Positions 52,273 to 63,147 of a stretch of DNA of 64,000 nucleotides are shown in pieces. The notes beneath the pieces are model-generated. The model saw nothing but the letters and a program-made list of their open reading frames with translations, was not told the DNA's origin and made no database searches. The number at the start of each line of letters is the position of its first letter. Positions within the stretch are counted from its first letter, which is position 1. Position numbers and translations under genes: made by a program. This stretch comes from Breoghania sp. (GTDB lineage: Bacteria; Pseudomonadota; Alphaproteobacteria; Rhizobiales; Stappiaceae), in NCBI RefSeq assembly GCF_030066895.1, contig NZ_JASJAV010000033.1, positions 23,563 to 87,562 of the forward strand, read 5' to 3'.

Positions 52273-52713
52273 TCAGGCCTCGTCGAGGTCGTGTTGCGGA
52301 GCGCTCCGGGTCGCCCATGTGGCGCCCAGATCGGCAAGTTGCGCCTCGATGCATTCCACGTCGAGCCGGATCTTTCCGCCTCCTGCGAAGTCCAGCAGGA
52401 CACGCCCGGCGGGAGATTCCGTCTCTTCGAACCGGACGGCAAGCAGCACCAGCACCGCGTCCTTGGCACCCTGGCGCAGGCCGGAGACCGAAACCTTCTC
52501 CACCCGGTCGAAATGCAGCGCGGCGCGGTGTCGTTCGAATTCCTTCTGCCCGTCGCGCATCTCCTCGCGCACGAAGCGGTTCATGGCAAGAACGAAACGC
52601 TCTTCGCCCTCAAGCCAGCGCAGATCGACCATCTTCAAAACGGCATCCTGCACATGGGCGGAGACAATAGCGAGATCGTCGCTGTCCAGAGCGACAAGCT
52701 TCAAGTCGGACAT
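52273..52713 (-). CDS. DUF2948 family protein
   Basis: An intact 146-residue protein of unknown function that accompanies murA and hisD in Hyphomicrobiales. It begins MSDLKLVALDSDDLAIVS and contains MVDLRWLEGEERFVLAMNRF, then GGGKIRLDVECIEAQLADLG. No catalytic motif is recognisable. An upstream in-frame ATG at 52734 is possible, but the 52713 start matches the usual family N-terminus. Confidence 0.85.
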   Translation of the reverse strand: MSDLKLVALDSDDLAIVSAHVQDAVLKMVDLRWLEGEERFVLAMNRFVREEMRDGQKEFERHRAALHFDRVEKVSVSGLRQGAKDAVLVLLAVRFEETESPAGRVLLDFAGGGKIRLDVECIEAQLADLGATWATRSAPQHDLDEA

Positions 52714-52987
52714 CGGACCCGGTCTGTTTGACAAAACGCATACATGGGGCCGTTCCGGCCCGTTGCGCTAGAGGTAGTCGCTCCGGCGTTTTCGTGCAAC
52801 GGTTTGCGATGTTGCGTCGCCTTGAGGGCCATCGTTCGGGCTTTTGCGCCGGGTCAAATCAGGACCGGATCTGCCGGTTCCGTTCGCAGCCCTGCCTCTC
52901 GCACCTTCGTCTCGAACCGAGCACGCGCGCGAGCTCGTGTCGACGGATCCGGTATCCAGGGTTCAGTCGGTCCGCAAACGCCGTCTT

Positions 52988-54280
52988 CTAAGAGGCAGCG
53001 ATGCGCTCGATCTCTGCGCCGCAACGGCGGAGCTTCTCTTCCAGCCGTTCAAAGCCGCGGTCGAGATGGTAGACGCGGTTGACTGTCGTCTCGCCTTGCG
53101 CCGCAAGTCCTGCGATGACGAGCGAAACGGAGGCGCGCAGATCCGTCGCCATGACGGCGGCACCCTTCACCGTCTCAACGCCCGTAACCGTTGCGACCTG
53201 ACCGTCGAGATGGATATCCGCACCAAGTCGGGCCAGTTCCTGCACGTGCATGAAACGGTTTTCGAAGATCGTTTCGGTAATGCGCGATGTGCCCTTGGAG
53301 TGCGTCATCAGCGCCATGAACTGCGCCTGCAGATCGGTCGGGAAGCCGGGGAAGGGCTCGGTGATGACGTCCACCGGCGCGACGCCCGATCCGTTGCGCT
53401 TCACGCGGATGCTGGAATTGGTCACGGTGATATCCGCGCCCGTGCCGCGCAGCGTCTCCAGCGCATTTTCCAGAAGATCGGCGCGCGCGCCTTCAAGCAT
53501 CACATCGCCGCCGGTCATCGCTACCGCCATGGCGTAGGTGCCGGTTTCGATGCGATCGGGCACGACCCGGTGGGTGTGGCCGGAAAGGTGCTCGACGCCC
53601 TGAATGTGGATCGTCTCGGTGCTGGCTCCCTCGATCTGGGCGCCCATGCCGATGAGGCATTCCGCCAGATCGACGATTTCCGGCTCGCGTGCGGCGTTCT
53701 CGATCACGGTTTCACCGCGCGCGAGCGCCGCCGCCATCATCACCACGTGGGTGGCGCCGACGGAGACCTTGGGAAAGTGCACGCGGCTGCCGACGAGCCC
53801 CTTGTCGGCGCTGGCATTCACGTAACCGCTCTCGATATTGATATCCGCGCCCAGAGCGCGCAGGCCGTCGATGAAGAAGTCGACCGGCCGCGTGCCGATG
53901 GCGCAGCCGCCGGGCAGGGAAACGCGGGCCTTGCCCATGCGCGCCACCAGTGGGCCGATGACCCAGAAGCTCGCCCGCATCTTGGAGACGAGTTCGTAAG
54001 GAGCCGTGGTGTCGACGAGGTTGGCGGCGTTCAGATGAACGGTCTGGCCGGTCATCGTGTTCTCGCCGGCGCGCTTGCCGTTGACCGAATAGTCGACGCC
54101 GTGATTCGACAGGATGTGGGTGAGCTGGGCGACGTCGCGCAGCCGCGGCACGTTTTCCAGCGTCAGCGTCTCGTCGGTGAGCAGGCTGGCGATCATCAGC
54201 GGCAGCGCCGCATTCTTCGCGCCGGAAATGGGCAGGCTGCCATTCAGTTCATGGCCGCCGACGATCCTGATCTTGTCCAT
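52988..54280 (-). CDS. murA: UDP-N-acetylglucosamine 1-carboxyvinyltransferase
   Basis: An intact 430-residue MurA, which transfers enolpyruvate from PEP to UDP-GlcNAc in peptidoglycan synthesis. The N-terminal SGAKNAALP carries the Lys-Asn pair. The PEP-reactive cysteine lies in [16 protein letters not shown], so the enzyme is fosfomycin-sensitive in type. The C-terminus ([15 protein letters not shown]) is complete. As an essential gene free of lesions it contrasts with its dispensable neighbours. Confidence 0.95.
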   Translation of the reverse strand: MDKIRIVGGHELNGSLPISGAKNAALPLMIASLLTDETLTLENVPRLRDVAQLTHILSNHGVDYSVNGKRAGENTMTGQTVHLNAANLVDTTAPYELVSKMRASFWVIGPLVARMGKARVSLPGGCAIGTRPVDFFIDGLRALGADINIESGYVNASADKGLVGSRVHFPKVSVGATHVVMMAAALARGETVIENAAREPEIVDLAECLIGMGAQIEGASTETIHIQGVEHLSGHTHRVVPDRIETGTYAMAVAMTGGDVMLEGARADLLENALETLRGTGADITVTNSSIRVKRNGSGVAPVDVITEPFPGFPTDLQAQFMALMTHSKGTSRITETIFENRFMHVQELARLGADIHLDGQVATVTGVETVKGAAVMATDLRASVSLVIAGLAAQGETTVNRVYHLDRGFERLEEKLRRCGAEIERIAAS

Positions 54281-54613
54281 ACAATGCCCCGATATGCATT
54301 ACGCCGGGTCGCACGCACCCGGTTGCGGATAAGCAATGCAGGGGGCAGGTGGCCGGCGGGTCTGGTGATGAGCACGCGATATGCGCGTGCCATGGGCCTG
54401 TTTCAACTGCGGCCCGTCCCTTTAAAGGTGCTCTAGCCCAAGCTTGTGGCGGAGACAAGGCATAGCTGGCTCCACCATTCTCCGCCCATCGCCGCAGGGG
54501 GAGGTGGCGCTGTCGAGGGGAGATTCGCCCAAGTATCTGGCTGCCAACGCTGTTCCGGAATGTGAGACCGCGGTGTCGGGCCCGGAAAATGATGAGACGA
54601 CCCTTGGCCGGCT
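54281..54613. other. Intergenic region upstream of murA
   Basis: About 330 bases with no protein-like reading. It should contain the murA promoter. I see a purine/pyrimidine-rich partial palindrome around 54478-54508 but no clear promoter or terminator. Confidence 0.35.
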
Positions 54614-54855
54614 CACGAATCGCCGGGCGTTTCGTCTTTTCCCGCGTGCGCGGTGCCTGCGGGGGCGGCGCGTCGCTCGCGTACCTGTTGCTTGCGCCGT
54701 TTCAGGTTCGCGCGAAGCGCTTCCACGAGCCTCTCCTCGCGCGCCGCGTTCTTGCCCTTCGCAGCCTTTTTGTTCTGCCCGGAAGGAGCCTGCGCCGCAT
54801 CCGCAGCGTCATTGGCGCCGTTTGGGGACTTGGTCGTGTTATCAGTATCGGTCAT
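54614..54855 (-). CDS. Small conserved hypothetical protein upstream of murA
   Basis: An 80-residue protein starting at ATG 54855 (MTDTDNTTKSPNGAND). The first half is low-complexity and acidic/Ala-rich. The second half is a strongly basic helix (REERLVEALRANLKRRKQQV) that I know as a conserved small protein near murA in this order. Function unknown; perhaps a nucleic-acid or ribosome contact. No lesion is visible. Confidence 0.6.
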
Positions 54856-55152
54856 GGCCCCGTTTTTAGCGAAGATCAGCGAACGCGGAAACGGAAAAGC
54901 GAGACGAGTGGGCATGGCGCGGGCACACGTTTTCGCCGTCCGGGCGGCCGTTTTTGCGTTGTCGGGGCATCGTTTGGGGGCTTGGGTAATGCACAGGCCT
55001 ATGGAAAAGCGCATTGAAGCCTTATGCTCTCTTGCGCCCATCGCCCGCCTATGGCAAAAGCGCCGCGTCCGAGGAACTTGCGGCTCTTCCCCGCAACGCG
55101 CGCACCGCGCCCCGATCTTCCTGCAACAGACCGGGTCCCCACCAGACAGAGC

Positions 55153-55227
<75 letters not shown>

Positions 55228-55245
55228 TGTTTTCCCGCTGGAAGC

Positions 55246-56839
55246 CCCCCGGACACCTCCACCTACTATCTCAGAACGCGTGTTCCTCACGATCTGGCCT
55301 CGTCTGTGAAGGGACGAAAAATCTCCCTGCCGATTGGCGGCAAGCTCGCTCAGGTCACCATCAACCAGTTGGTCAAGGTGTCGCTTCGCACGAAGGATGT
55401 GTCGGAGGCGAAGGAGCGTCACCGGAAGGCGTCAGCGGCCCTCGATGATGTCTGGGAAGCCATTCGGTCCGGTCCGAAGCCGCTCAGCTTCAAACAGATT
55501 CAGGCTCTGGCGGGTGAGTTCTATCGGCTCTGAGCCGAGACGGTGGAGGATGAGCCGGGACCGCCTTCGGTCTGGGATAAAGTCCTCAGGGCGAACAAAC
55601 AGGCACGGGAAGGCGGGACGTTCAAAGTTTCAGCTCTGGCGATTCCTCAGACGCTTTCGCCGGAAGCCGCGATGGAACAACGCTTCGGTCCCTTCGCTGA
55701 TCTGCTGCTTGGCAAATACCGGCTGGAAACGGATGAACTTTCAAGGTTGAGGCTGCTGCTCGCTCTGAAGGAAGCCGGGGATCAGGTTACGGAAAAGCTG
55801 AAGCGCAATGCCGGTGGAGACTATCGCCCGGACCCTGAGGCGGAGCGTTTCCCGTCCGTCTAAGCGGTGACGCCTGCTGCGTCGTCTGCCTCTGTGTCCC
55901 TGAAGGGGCTCTTCGAGAAGTGGAAGACACGCAAGCTGAAGAATGGCGGCTCCTGGCGTTCTGTCCGTCGATGGGAACCTATCATCGAAGAGTTCACCGC
56001 TTTCATCGGTCACGACGACGCCTTGAAGATCACGAGGGACGACGTGATCGCGTGGCGTGAGAGCCTGTACGATGCCGGGCGGGTATCTGCCGGGACGTTC
56101 AAGAAGGTCAATCGGACGGCTCTCAGCTCCATCTTCGAGCTGGGCATCAATCTCGGCCTGCTCCACGACAATCCGGTCAAGACCGTCAAGCCTGACCGGG
56201 AAAAGCACATCCAGATCCGCCCAAAAGGCTTCACCGATGCGGAAGCCATCCTCATTATGACAAAGGCCACGCAGGGGGTATACGGATCGGACGTCAAATA
56301 CCCTTGGTCCGGTCGTCTCCGCCGCTGGGTGTCATGGATCTGTGCCTATACCGGAGCGCGTATCACGGAGATAACTCAGCTCAGAAAGGAAGACATTCTG
56401 GTTGAGGACGGAATCCCGTGCATTCGCATCACGCCGGACGCCGGATCGGTGAAGTCGGGCAAGTACCGCATCGTGCCGTTGCATTCCCATCTGATCGATC
56501 AGGGCTTCCTGAACTTCGTCAAGAATTCACCGAGCGGCTACCTCTTCATTGACTCCCACGCGGAGGGGTGACGATCTGCCGGAACGGACTGGCAGCAGTC
56601 TCGGGCGATGGATCAAGAGCGACAAGGTCGGCATCCAGGACAAGAAGGTGCAGCCGAACCATGCTTGGCGTCACCGCTTCCGCAATCTGATTGCCCGAGA
56701 AGGGATCGACAGCCGCACAACGAACCACATCACCGGCAATGCCCAAGGGAATGTCGGTCAGCAGTATGGTGACCCTGAAGTCCGAACCATGCACGACGCC
56801 ATCGAAAAACTGCCGTGCTATGAAGTGCCGGGGACGTGA
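55246..56839 (+). pseudogene. Phage integrase (tyrosine recombinase), broken
   Basis: The N-terminal DUF6538-type domain is recognisable from TSTYYLRTRVPHDLASSVKGR, but no start codon is left. TGA at 55531-55533 replaces Trp (EFYRLWAETVED). TAA at 55861-55863 follows in the same frame. The core domain is open from 55867: Arg in WICAYTGARITEITQL, Lys in GSVKSGKYR. A frameshift near 56565 leads to HAWRHRFRNLIAREG and the tyrosine in VGQQYGDPEV, ending at 56839. The second catalytic histidine reads GNAQG instead of GH. It lies directly at tRNA-Thr and is the integrase of the island. Confidence 0.8.
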
Positions 56840-57641
56840 AGGGTAGGGGAATCGGTTCCTATCACTCGCTTCAGGACAGATTGCCATTTGACGAGCTTCT
56901 AGAGACCCCTCAGGATTCGAGGGGGGCTTGCGCTGGGCTCTGAATATGCGGACGGAAGGAATGCGAGGTAGGAACACCCTAAGTGCGTTGGTGCAATCTG
57001 CTAGGAGCGGATTCCCTCACATAGAAATGGAAGGGAACGCGCACGAGGAGACATTCCACCTGTTATTGAACTACATGTGGATAAGAGGCGTATGTCTGAC
57101 CTTCACCTCTTCTGAGGATCAATCGTCGACGCTATTGTAGCTTTCGCGTTCGTCCGAGAGATTGCCGTTTGAACCAATGATCTTGGGTTCATACCCTCTG
57201 ACCAGCTCGCAATATTTCTCTTGGCTTTTTCGTTTCATTTGTCCCAGACGTTAAGGTCCTATCGTTGTATGTTCCTAAGCATGCATAAAGTTCGGTAATA
57301 GCGATCTGGCCGAAAAGGGCTTCTAATGCCACTTATCTGACGAACGAGTATTTCGGAAATTATATTGGGGAGCTCCGAAGACGCAGACCTAAGGCGGCTG
57401 AGGCGGTAAAACCCGGACAGTCCAGTTCCGCTCACTCGTTATTGAGCTTTATACTCTGATGGGGTTCGACTGCACAAAATGCAGTTGAGCATACGGAGCG
57501 GCCGGAAGCTGTGTTTGTTGACCTCAAAGGACTCCATCACTCTCTAAGAGGCTCTGAGGGCTTCTAGAGGTTATTGGACTCATCCTCCCGAACTTCCTCC
57601 CGCCTCGCCCTTGTGCCACGGGAAGTTATAGCGAGCTTACG
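56840..57641. other. Gene-poor segment of the tRNA-Thr island
   Basis: About 800 bases. A 70-codon reading at 56928-57140 has no recognisable features and I do not support it. The base composition drops compared with the housekeeping block. No repeats or RNA genes were recognised. Confidence 0.35.
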
Positions 57642-58289
57642 ATGTTCAGCCGAGAAATCGCAGAGCTGACGGGGAAGCTTCATCACCATGTCTGCCGGGA
57701 TATCAGGGCGATGCTGGGCGAACTCGGGGAGTCAGAAACCAAATTTGGTTTTTGCTACACGGCTGACACCGGCAATGCCTACACCGAGTACCTCTTGCCG
57801 AAGCGTGAGTGCCTCGGTCTCGTCTCGGGGTACTCGGCAAGGCTCCGCATGGCGATCATCGACCGCTGGCAGGAGCTTGAAGCCCAAGCAGCTCTCACTC
57901 CCGCCCTCCCGAACTTCTCGGATGAGATTGGGGTCGCTGAGGCCTGGGTAGCTGCCAAGAAGGAAGCTAGGGCTGCTGAAGCGCAGATTCTGATTGCTGA
58001 AGGCCAGGTTCAGGCCTTTCTGCCCGATGCCCGTGTGGGTAAGTTGGCGGTCTCTCACAAGAGAACGATCACCGAGTTTGCGCGATTGCTTCCGGGCGTG
58101 AACCTTCAGAGGATCAAGCTGGACTTTGCCGAGCTAGGCTATCTTTATCGCACCGGTTGCTATGGGACGTGGCGCGTCTATCGGCGGCACAACAAGCTCT
58201 TTGAAGAGCGCCTTGTGGATGATGCCAAGGGCTATCGTCAGATTATTGCGACGGATGAGTTATCCACCGTAGTAAAATTTATCATATAA
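57642..58289 (+). CDS. Phage antirepressor-like protein (Rha N-terminal, KilA-C C-terminal)
   Basis: An intact 215-residue protein. The N-terminal 80 residues are Rha-like (FSREIAELTGKLHHHVCRDI, then EYLLPKRECLGLVSGYSARLR and IIDRWQELE). The C-terminal about 100 residues match the KilA-C/antirepressor domain (EFARLLPGVNLQRIKLDFAELGYLYR and WRVYRRHNKLF). Such proteins regulate lysogeny in prophages. It indicates that the island derives from a temperate phage. ATG 57642 gives a slightly short Rha domain. Confidence 0.8.
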   Translation: MFSREIAELTGKLHHHVCRDIRAMLGELGESETKFGFCYTADTGNAYTEYLLPKRECLGLVSGYSARLRMAIIDRWQELEAQAALTPALPNFSDEIGVAEAWVAAKKEARAAEAQILIAEGQVQAFLPDARVGKLAVSHKRTITEFARLLPGVNLQRIKLDFAELGYLYRTGCYGTWRVYRRHNKLFEERLVDDAKGYRQIIATDELSTVVKFII

Positions 58290-58754
58290 ATAATATTGAC
58301 GCATGATTCGGCGGGTGATTCGATTGGGTTCACTCGGGGCTTAAGACATTCCGAGTGATATGTTCCTAAGGTAGCTGCTTAATTCCAGTCAATCACTGCC
58401 TATATCGGCCGGGTGCCGTCGTCGCATGTCCAGAGCGCAAGCTTAAAGGACGATGGAGTGTCCCACCTTGGAGACATGTCTTAACATCCGGCCCATTCTG
58501 CCGCTTAGGACACGGTGCTTGGGTCTTCGAATATCCAAGGAATCTGTCATGAGATTGCAGATTAATTCACTCATTGTGGAATTGTCCTTCCACTCTGTTT
58601 TCCTCAATGTCCCCTTCATCGGTCAGCTACACGCCTGTCGGCCGCTTGGCCTGACCCTTTGCAGAGGCTGGGACAGAGCCTGACGCTTCCTATCACGCAT
58701 GACGACTAACACCGGCTCTCGTGGGCTCACAAAGGGCTTGCGGGAGCTGAATTC
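58290..58754. other. Intergenic region in the phage-like island
   Basis: About 465 bases between two antirepressor-like genes. A 76-codon reading at 58453-58683 shows no family features. No promoter, terminator or repeat was recognised. Confidence 0.3.
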
Positions 58755-59402
58755 GTGCTGATGAACGCACTCACGCCAATTCTCGACAGCGCCTCGAAAG
58801 GCTCTGCCAGTGCCACAAACCCGATGCACGAGCTGTTGAAGTTCCTGTTCAAGCCGAAGGATGAGGAAGGGCATGAAATCCGTGTCGTCGTTATCGACGG
58901 CCAGCCGTGGTTCGTCGCCAAGGACGTTTGCGATGTCCTGAATTGGGATGGCAGGCGAGGTTCGACCCGATATCTGCAAAACCTCGAAAATTTCGAGGTT
59001 ATGGATTGCCGCGTGAATGTTCGAGGTCGCGCGAGCAAGATCGTCTCTGAAAGAGGCCTCTACAAGTTGATCATGCGATCCACAAAGGCGAATGCTAAGC
59101 CCTTTCAGGATTCGGTGACCAAGACCGTGCTGCCGTCGATCCGCAAGAATGGCGGTTACATCGCCGGGCAGAAGCTGATGGCGACAGACGAGATGAGCCC
59201 CGAAGAGTTCGTTGCACGGGTTCTCAAGGTGGCCGATCAGATCATCAAGGACGGTGCAGAGAAGCTCAGGCAGACCCAGGAGAAGCTCGACCGGATGCAG
59301 AGCGCATTCCAGCTCACTTCGCAGTGCCTCAAGGAAGCCGAGGACGTTCTCGCTCAGAAGGAAGAGGAGTGGAGCTGGATGACCCATTCGCGAGTACGCT
59401 GA
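58755..59402 (+). CDS. BRO-N domain antirepressor
   Basis: An intact 215-residue protein starting at GTG 58755 or ATG 58761. Residues about 35-125 form the BRO-N domain of phage antirepressors (VVVIDGQPWFVAKDVCDVLNW, then SERGLYKLIMRSTKANAKPFQD and VLPSIRKNGGYI). The C-terminal 80 residues are a charged helical segment, probably a coiled coil (IIKDGAEKLRQTQEKLDRMQ). It points to a prophage immunity region. Confidence 0.85.
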   Translation: MLMNALTPILDSASKGSASATNPMHELLKFLFKPKDEEGHEIRVVVIDGQPWFVAKDVCDVLNWDGRRGSTRYLQNLENFEVMDCRVNVRGRASKIVSERGLYKLIMRSTKANAKPFQDSVTKTVLPSIRKNGGYIAGQKLMATDEMSPEEFVARVLKVADQIIKDGAEKLRQTQEKLDRMQSAFQLTSQCLKEAEDVLAQKEEEWSWMTHSRVR

Positions 59403-59557
59403 CAGACCCATAGACGGGCTCTGAGGGTAACCCGACATGCCATTCGGTTGAAATAAAATAATCATTATATATCAATTTTTAAAAAAATTTCCTTCTCCTT
59501 TAGGATTAGGTGCACGCGCTGGTCCACACTCAACCACAGCACGGAAGGCAATACGAC

Positions 59558-60058
59558 ATGAGCGAGAACGCTCCCAAGGGCAGCGACAGCCCGACAACAC
59601 TCCCGCCGGTGACGATCTACACGGGCGGCTCCTGTATTCCCAATCCGGGGCAGGGCGGCTATGCGGCGATCCTGACCGGTCGAAGAACGATCTTGGAAAT
59701 CTCCGGTGGCGAGCCCGAGACAACGAGCAACCGAATGGAACTGACGGCCGTCATCGCCGGGCTTGAACGACTGACGAACCCGGCTCCGGTGATCGTCGTG
59801 TCAGACAGCCGATACCTTATAGATGGCACTTCGCGCTGGATGACCGGCTGGATTGATCGCCACTGGAAGAACGTCGAGAACGATGATCTCTGGCGCAAGA
59901 TCGAAACATTGAAGGAGCGATACGACATCGACTGGCGCTGGATCGCCGGTCATAGCGGTCATCGCTTCAATGAAAGGGCGGACAGGCTCGCAGCCATGGC
60001 CAGTCAGCGTCAGACACCGCTTGAACGAAGGCTCTACCGGAGGCCCAAAGCTGCCTGA
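59558..60058 (+). CDS. RNase HI-like protein lacking the first catalytic aspartate
   Basis: A 166-residue phage-type RNase HI. Conserved parts are VTIYTGGSCIPNPGQGGYAAIL, TTSNRMELTAVIAGL, IVVSDSRYLID, and GHSGHRFNERADRLA. The family motif is YTDGSC. Here Asp is Gly (codon GGC at 59624-59626), one base away from GAC. Glu61, Asp83, the His and the last Asp are present. The first Asp binds both metal ions, so nuclease activity should be lost while RNA/DNA hybrid binding may remain. Confidence 0.8.
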   Translation: MSENAPKGSDSPTTLPPVTIYTGGSCIPNPGQGGYAAILTGRRTILEISGGEPETTSNRMELTAVIAGLERLTNPAPVIVVSDSRYLIDGTSRWMTGWIDRHWKNVENDDLWRKIETLKERYDIDWRWIAGHSGHRFNERADRLAAMASQRQTPLERRLYRRPKAA

Positions 60059-60317
60059 CGACGAAGACACGTCCCTTATTCCTCCACCCATAATTTCCGG
60101 CTTCAGCGTCTCTCTCAGGGGGAGACGTTCTATCGGGATGAGCTGATCAAGCTCGCCCCGACCTCGGGCAGGCAGGGAAATTCTGCGTTTCAAAACCTCC
60201 ATGAGCCCCCTTAAAAGCCCAGCATTTCTGACGTGTTCAGCGAGCGAGCCTTAAAAGAAAAGATCTCTCTGGTTCGGTGGTGTTGGGTTCTATCCCCTAT
60301 CGGAATCCCCACCCAAA

Positions 60318-61223
60318 ATGACAATCACCGTCATCGACTCGATCATTGGATCGGGCAAGACCAATTACATCATCTCCTACATCAACGACCGCCATCAGCA
60401 CGACCTGATCGACTGCTTCGACACAGACCGGGATCCTCTTCGCTTCATGGTCATCACGCCTTTGTTGGATGAGGTCGAACGCTACCAGCTCAATTGCCCT
60501 GAGCTGCACACTTCAAGGACCCTCAACCCATCGAGGGCAAGAAGCTCCATCACCTTGAGACGCTCATCTGGGACGGCGAGAACATCGTTTCGACCCACGC
60601 GCTTTTCCGGCTGTTCAATCGACGCATTCTCGATGCCCTCAAGACGAGGAACTATGTTCTCGTCATCGATGAGGCTCTCGCTTGCGTCGATCTCTACACC
60701 GATCTGACCAAGGCCGATAAGGCTCTGCTCTTCCGGGATTGGCTGGTCTATGTCGATCAGGCAACCGGACACCTCCGCTGGAATACCCGTGACCATGCCA
60801 ATTATAAGGGCAAGTTTGATGCCGTCCGGGGGCTTTGCGAGAACGGCAATCTGGTCATGAAGTCCGACAGCGTCCTGATGTGGGAGTTTCCCCAAGCCTT
60901 CATCGCATGCTTTCCAGAGGTCTTCATCCTGATCTACCTCTTTGAGGGCTCGCCCATGTCCGCATGGCTGAAGGCGGCCAAGCTTTCCTATCAGACAATG
61001 GCTGTGCAGGATGGAAGGTTGGTATCTCCCATTGAGGTCGATGAAAGCGCGCTCAAGGCGGCGCTTCGAGAACCTCGGCATCACGTTCGATGCTGACCTC
61101 TATGCCCTGTCGGAAATGATCCAGTGGATCTGGTGGTCGCGGATCAGGAACGGCGGGGAGATCAATCTCTTTGTGCCATCTGAGAGGATGCGAGGCCTAC
61201 TCAGGGAGTGGCTACTAGAGTAA
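60318..61223 (+). pseudogene. Phage helicase/ATPase-like protein, frameshifted
   Basis: The start MTITVIDSIIGSGKTNYIISYIND contains a Walker A GSGKT. The next conserved part MVITPLLDEVERY looks like helicase motif Ia. A frameshift near 60512 is followed by IVSTHALFRLFNRRILDAL and the Walker B-like YVLVIDEALACV. The reading shifts again near 61070 and some residues appear missing. The last part (WSRIRNGGEINLFVPSERM) ends at 61223. I recognise the group as DEAD-like ATPases of phage islands without a known role. Confidence 0.6.
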
Positions 61224-61553
61224 GAGCACCGAGCATAGTGCAATCGGCAAACCCGGCATCGAATTTCGGCCGAACAGTCAGTAACTTGTATCGATGGACG
61301 ATACCGCCGGAATGAGTGCATATGGTCATGCAAATTCATGGCAAGCCAAGAATCGGATTAAGCATGACAAAGAAGCCGCATAATTCTCGGCAATGAACCT
61401 GAGTGATGACCGTGAGGCCTTCGACGAAAGCTAATGCATCTAAGCGCCCAACACAGGTATCTAAATTCGACATGCGGTAGCCGTTAAATTTGTGGATTGG
61501 CACCGTATTGCTTTGTGTCATAGCGTAAAGTCTAATAAGAACGGATTAGGGAC
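61224..61553. other. Intergenic region in the phage-like island
   Basis: About 330 bases with no supported gene. Composition is less GC-rich than the core genome. Nothing further is recognised. Confidence 0.3.
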
Positions 61554-61960
61554 ATGGTTATGGAACCTCCGCACGACGGACGCGAAACCGCGAACTTCAT
61601 ACTCGACTTCTGTGATGAGAAGAAGCTACCTGTAACCAACTTCGCTTTGCAAGAGATCGTATGTTTTTGTCACGTGTGGTCTTTGATCGAATTTGACTGT
61701 GCACTTGTCAAACATAAATTTGAAGCATGGGACTATGATCCTGTTTTGCCTTATCTTTATAGAGATATAGAGAATTTCGTTCACTTGATAAGTCTCCTAT
61801 TTTGAGATGTGCAACTAGAATCGATGCGTCAACTGGACTCTGTGTTCCAGTTAAGTACAATTCCGATCCGGAAACAGAATTATTTCTTAATACCGGAGTA
61901 GTAAATCCAGGAATGAAAATCGAAGATTCTGAATATCCGAGATTTTTATTCGAAATTTGA
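61554..61960 (+). pseudogene. Panacea (DUF4065) domain protein, frameshifted
   Basis: The first 83 codons (ANFILDFCDEKKLPVTNFALQEIVCF, then FEAWDYDPVLPYLYRDI) match the Panacea/SocA domain, with its typical N-x-A-L-Q-K-L-like core and the P-V-x-P-x-L-Y segment. The frame then ends at 61805. The continuation in another frame (RCATRIDASTGLCVPV) runs to 61960. Panacea proteins are antitoxins or protease adaptors in toxin-antitoxin pairs. No toxin is recognisable next to it, unless it is the unknown protein downstream. Confidence 0.6.
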
Positions 61961-61987
61961 GAAGCCATTTTAAAGTTCAATAGGCAG

Positions 61988-62718
61988 ATGAATCATACCC
62001 GAATTACGTGTCCGCTCTATTCAGCATCTTGTACTCAACTGGCATTTTGACTCTACGAAGATCGCAAGAGAACTAGTGAATCTCGTGAATGATCCTCCGT
62101 GGTTCAACTACAACCCGCTTTTCAGTGCTGTTCGCGATCTTCTAATTCTGAAGGTCCCATACAGTGGCGTCGTTCAAGGTATAAACCGAATTAAGCGAGA
62201 GACTGTTAGAAAAAAATCTGGCAGAAGTGCTGCCGCTAATACGCGATCCTTTTGAAGGAATTTCTTCAGATTTCTATCAAGGAGTCGATCGTGGGCATTG
62301 TTCCCTCCGTCGAGATCTTATGGTCCCTTTTGATCCGCCAATGATTTATGGCGTCGGTGGACGACTTTATTTTCCATGGTTTAGTTTCTGGCGTAGCAAC
62401 TCTCTAGCCGATGAACGGCTGGCACTATTTGTAACCGTAGTCGAGGAGTTGCTAGCAGATGACCCGGATCTTGAAATGGCACGTTTTGAGGTCCTTGACT
62501 TTAGTTGCTCTGACAAAAATTCCCCTCGCGAATTACGCGTTATTAATACCGGTTACATCCCAAGGGTTGATGCAGATAGAAAGGCTGAGATGATTTCCTG
62601 TTTTTCGGAGGGGTATTTCCTCGCATGTAAAGAGCTTTCATCAAGTGCGGATGCAGCGAAAAGTGAAAAGCGTCCCGGAGATGACGCTGATTCGGACCAA
62701 CTCGGTTTGTTTGACTAG
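61988..62718 (+). pseudogene. Unknown island protein, frameshifted
   Basis: A protein of about 240 codons in three frames. MNHTRI at 61988 is followed after an indel by PELRVRSIQHLVLNWHFDST and NDPPWFNYNPLFSAVRDLL. After another indel near 62195 an open 163-codon reading (LPLIRDPFEGISSDFYQG, then MIYGVGGRLYFPWFSFWRSN and DEQ-like acidic end DQLGLFD) reaches 62718. The composition is balanced and globular, with clustered Trp/Phe/Pro. I do not recognise the family; no catalytic motif is apparent. Confidence 0.5.
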
Positions 62719-63147
62719 ATATAGCGTTCAGCGTCTGTGTCTTGTTCATCTCAGTTCGGGATTGGTGATTGGTGTGAGATGTATATAGAATAATAATATT
62801 ATATTTTATATTGAATAATAGTATTAATAATACATTATTAAGTGCGTATATGAGTTGTTAAAGGTATATCTCGCAATGAAATTTTCGAAAAAATCTGTGA
62901 TCATATTTGTATGTACAAAATCAGGCGTTTTCCCCCGTATCCCCCCGCCACCAGCGCGTAATAAGCGGCGCGATTGCGACGCCTTTAACGCAACCAAATC
63001 TAAACGGCTTCAACATTCCTCAGGTAGTTTAGTGTTTGCCAGACATTGCCTCCATCTCCTGTCCATAAAAGTATACCTTCTGAGACTGTCGCTTGACGCG
63101 TCTCTTTTCATGTCTCATTAACTGGTCTGCATATCAATTAAAAGGTT
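62719..63147. other. AT-rich intergenic region before the serine recombinase
   Basis: About 430 bases. The part around 62780-62840 is almost only A and T (TAATAATATTATATTTTATA-like). No gene is recognisable. It may hold the recombinase promoter and its recombination site, but no clear inverted repeat was found. Confidence 0.35.

Noticed and set aside
50724..52469. Long open reading of 581 codons on the minus strand
   Set aside because: It is the shadow of hisD in another frame. The translation is Arg/Gly-rich without family features, while the hisD frame is fully conserved.
56928..57140. 70-codon gene in the phage-like island
   Set aside because: No family features, no good ribosome site and biased composition; left as part of the gene-poor segment.
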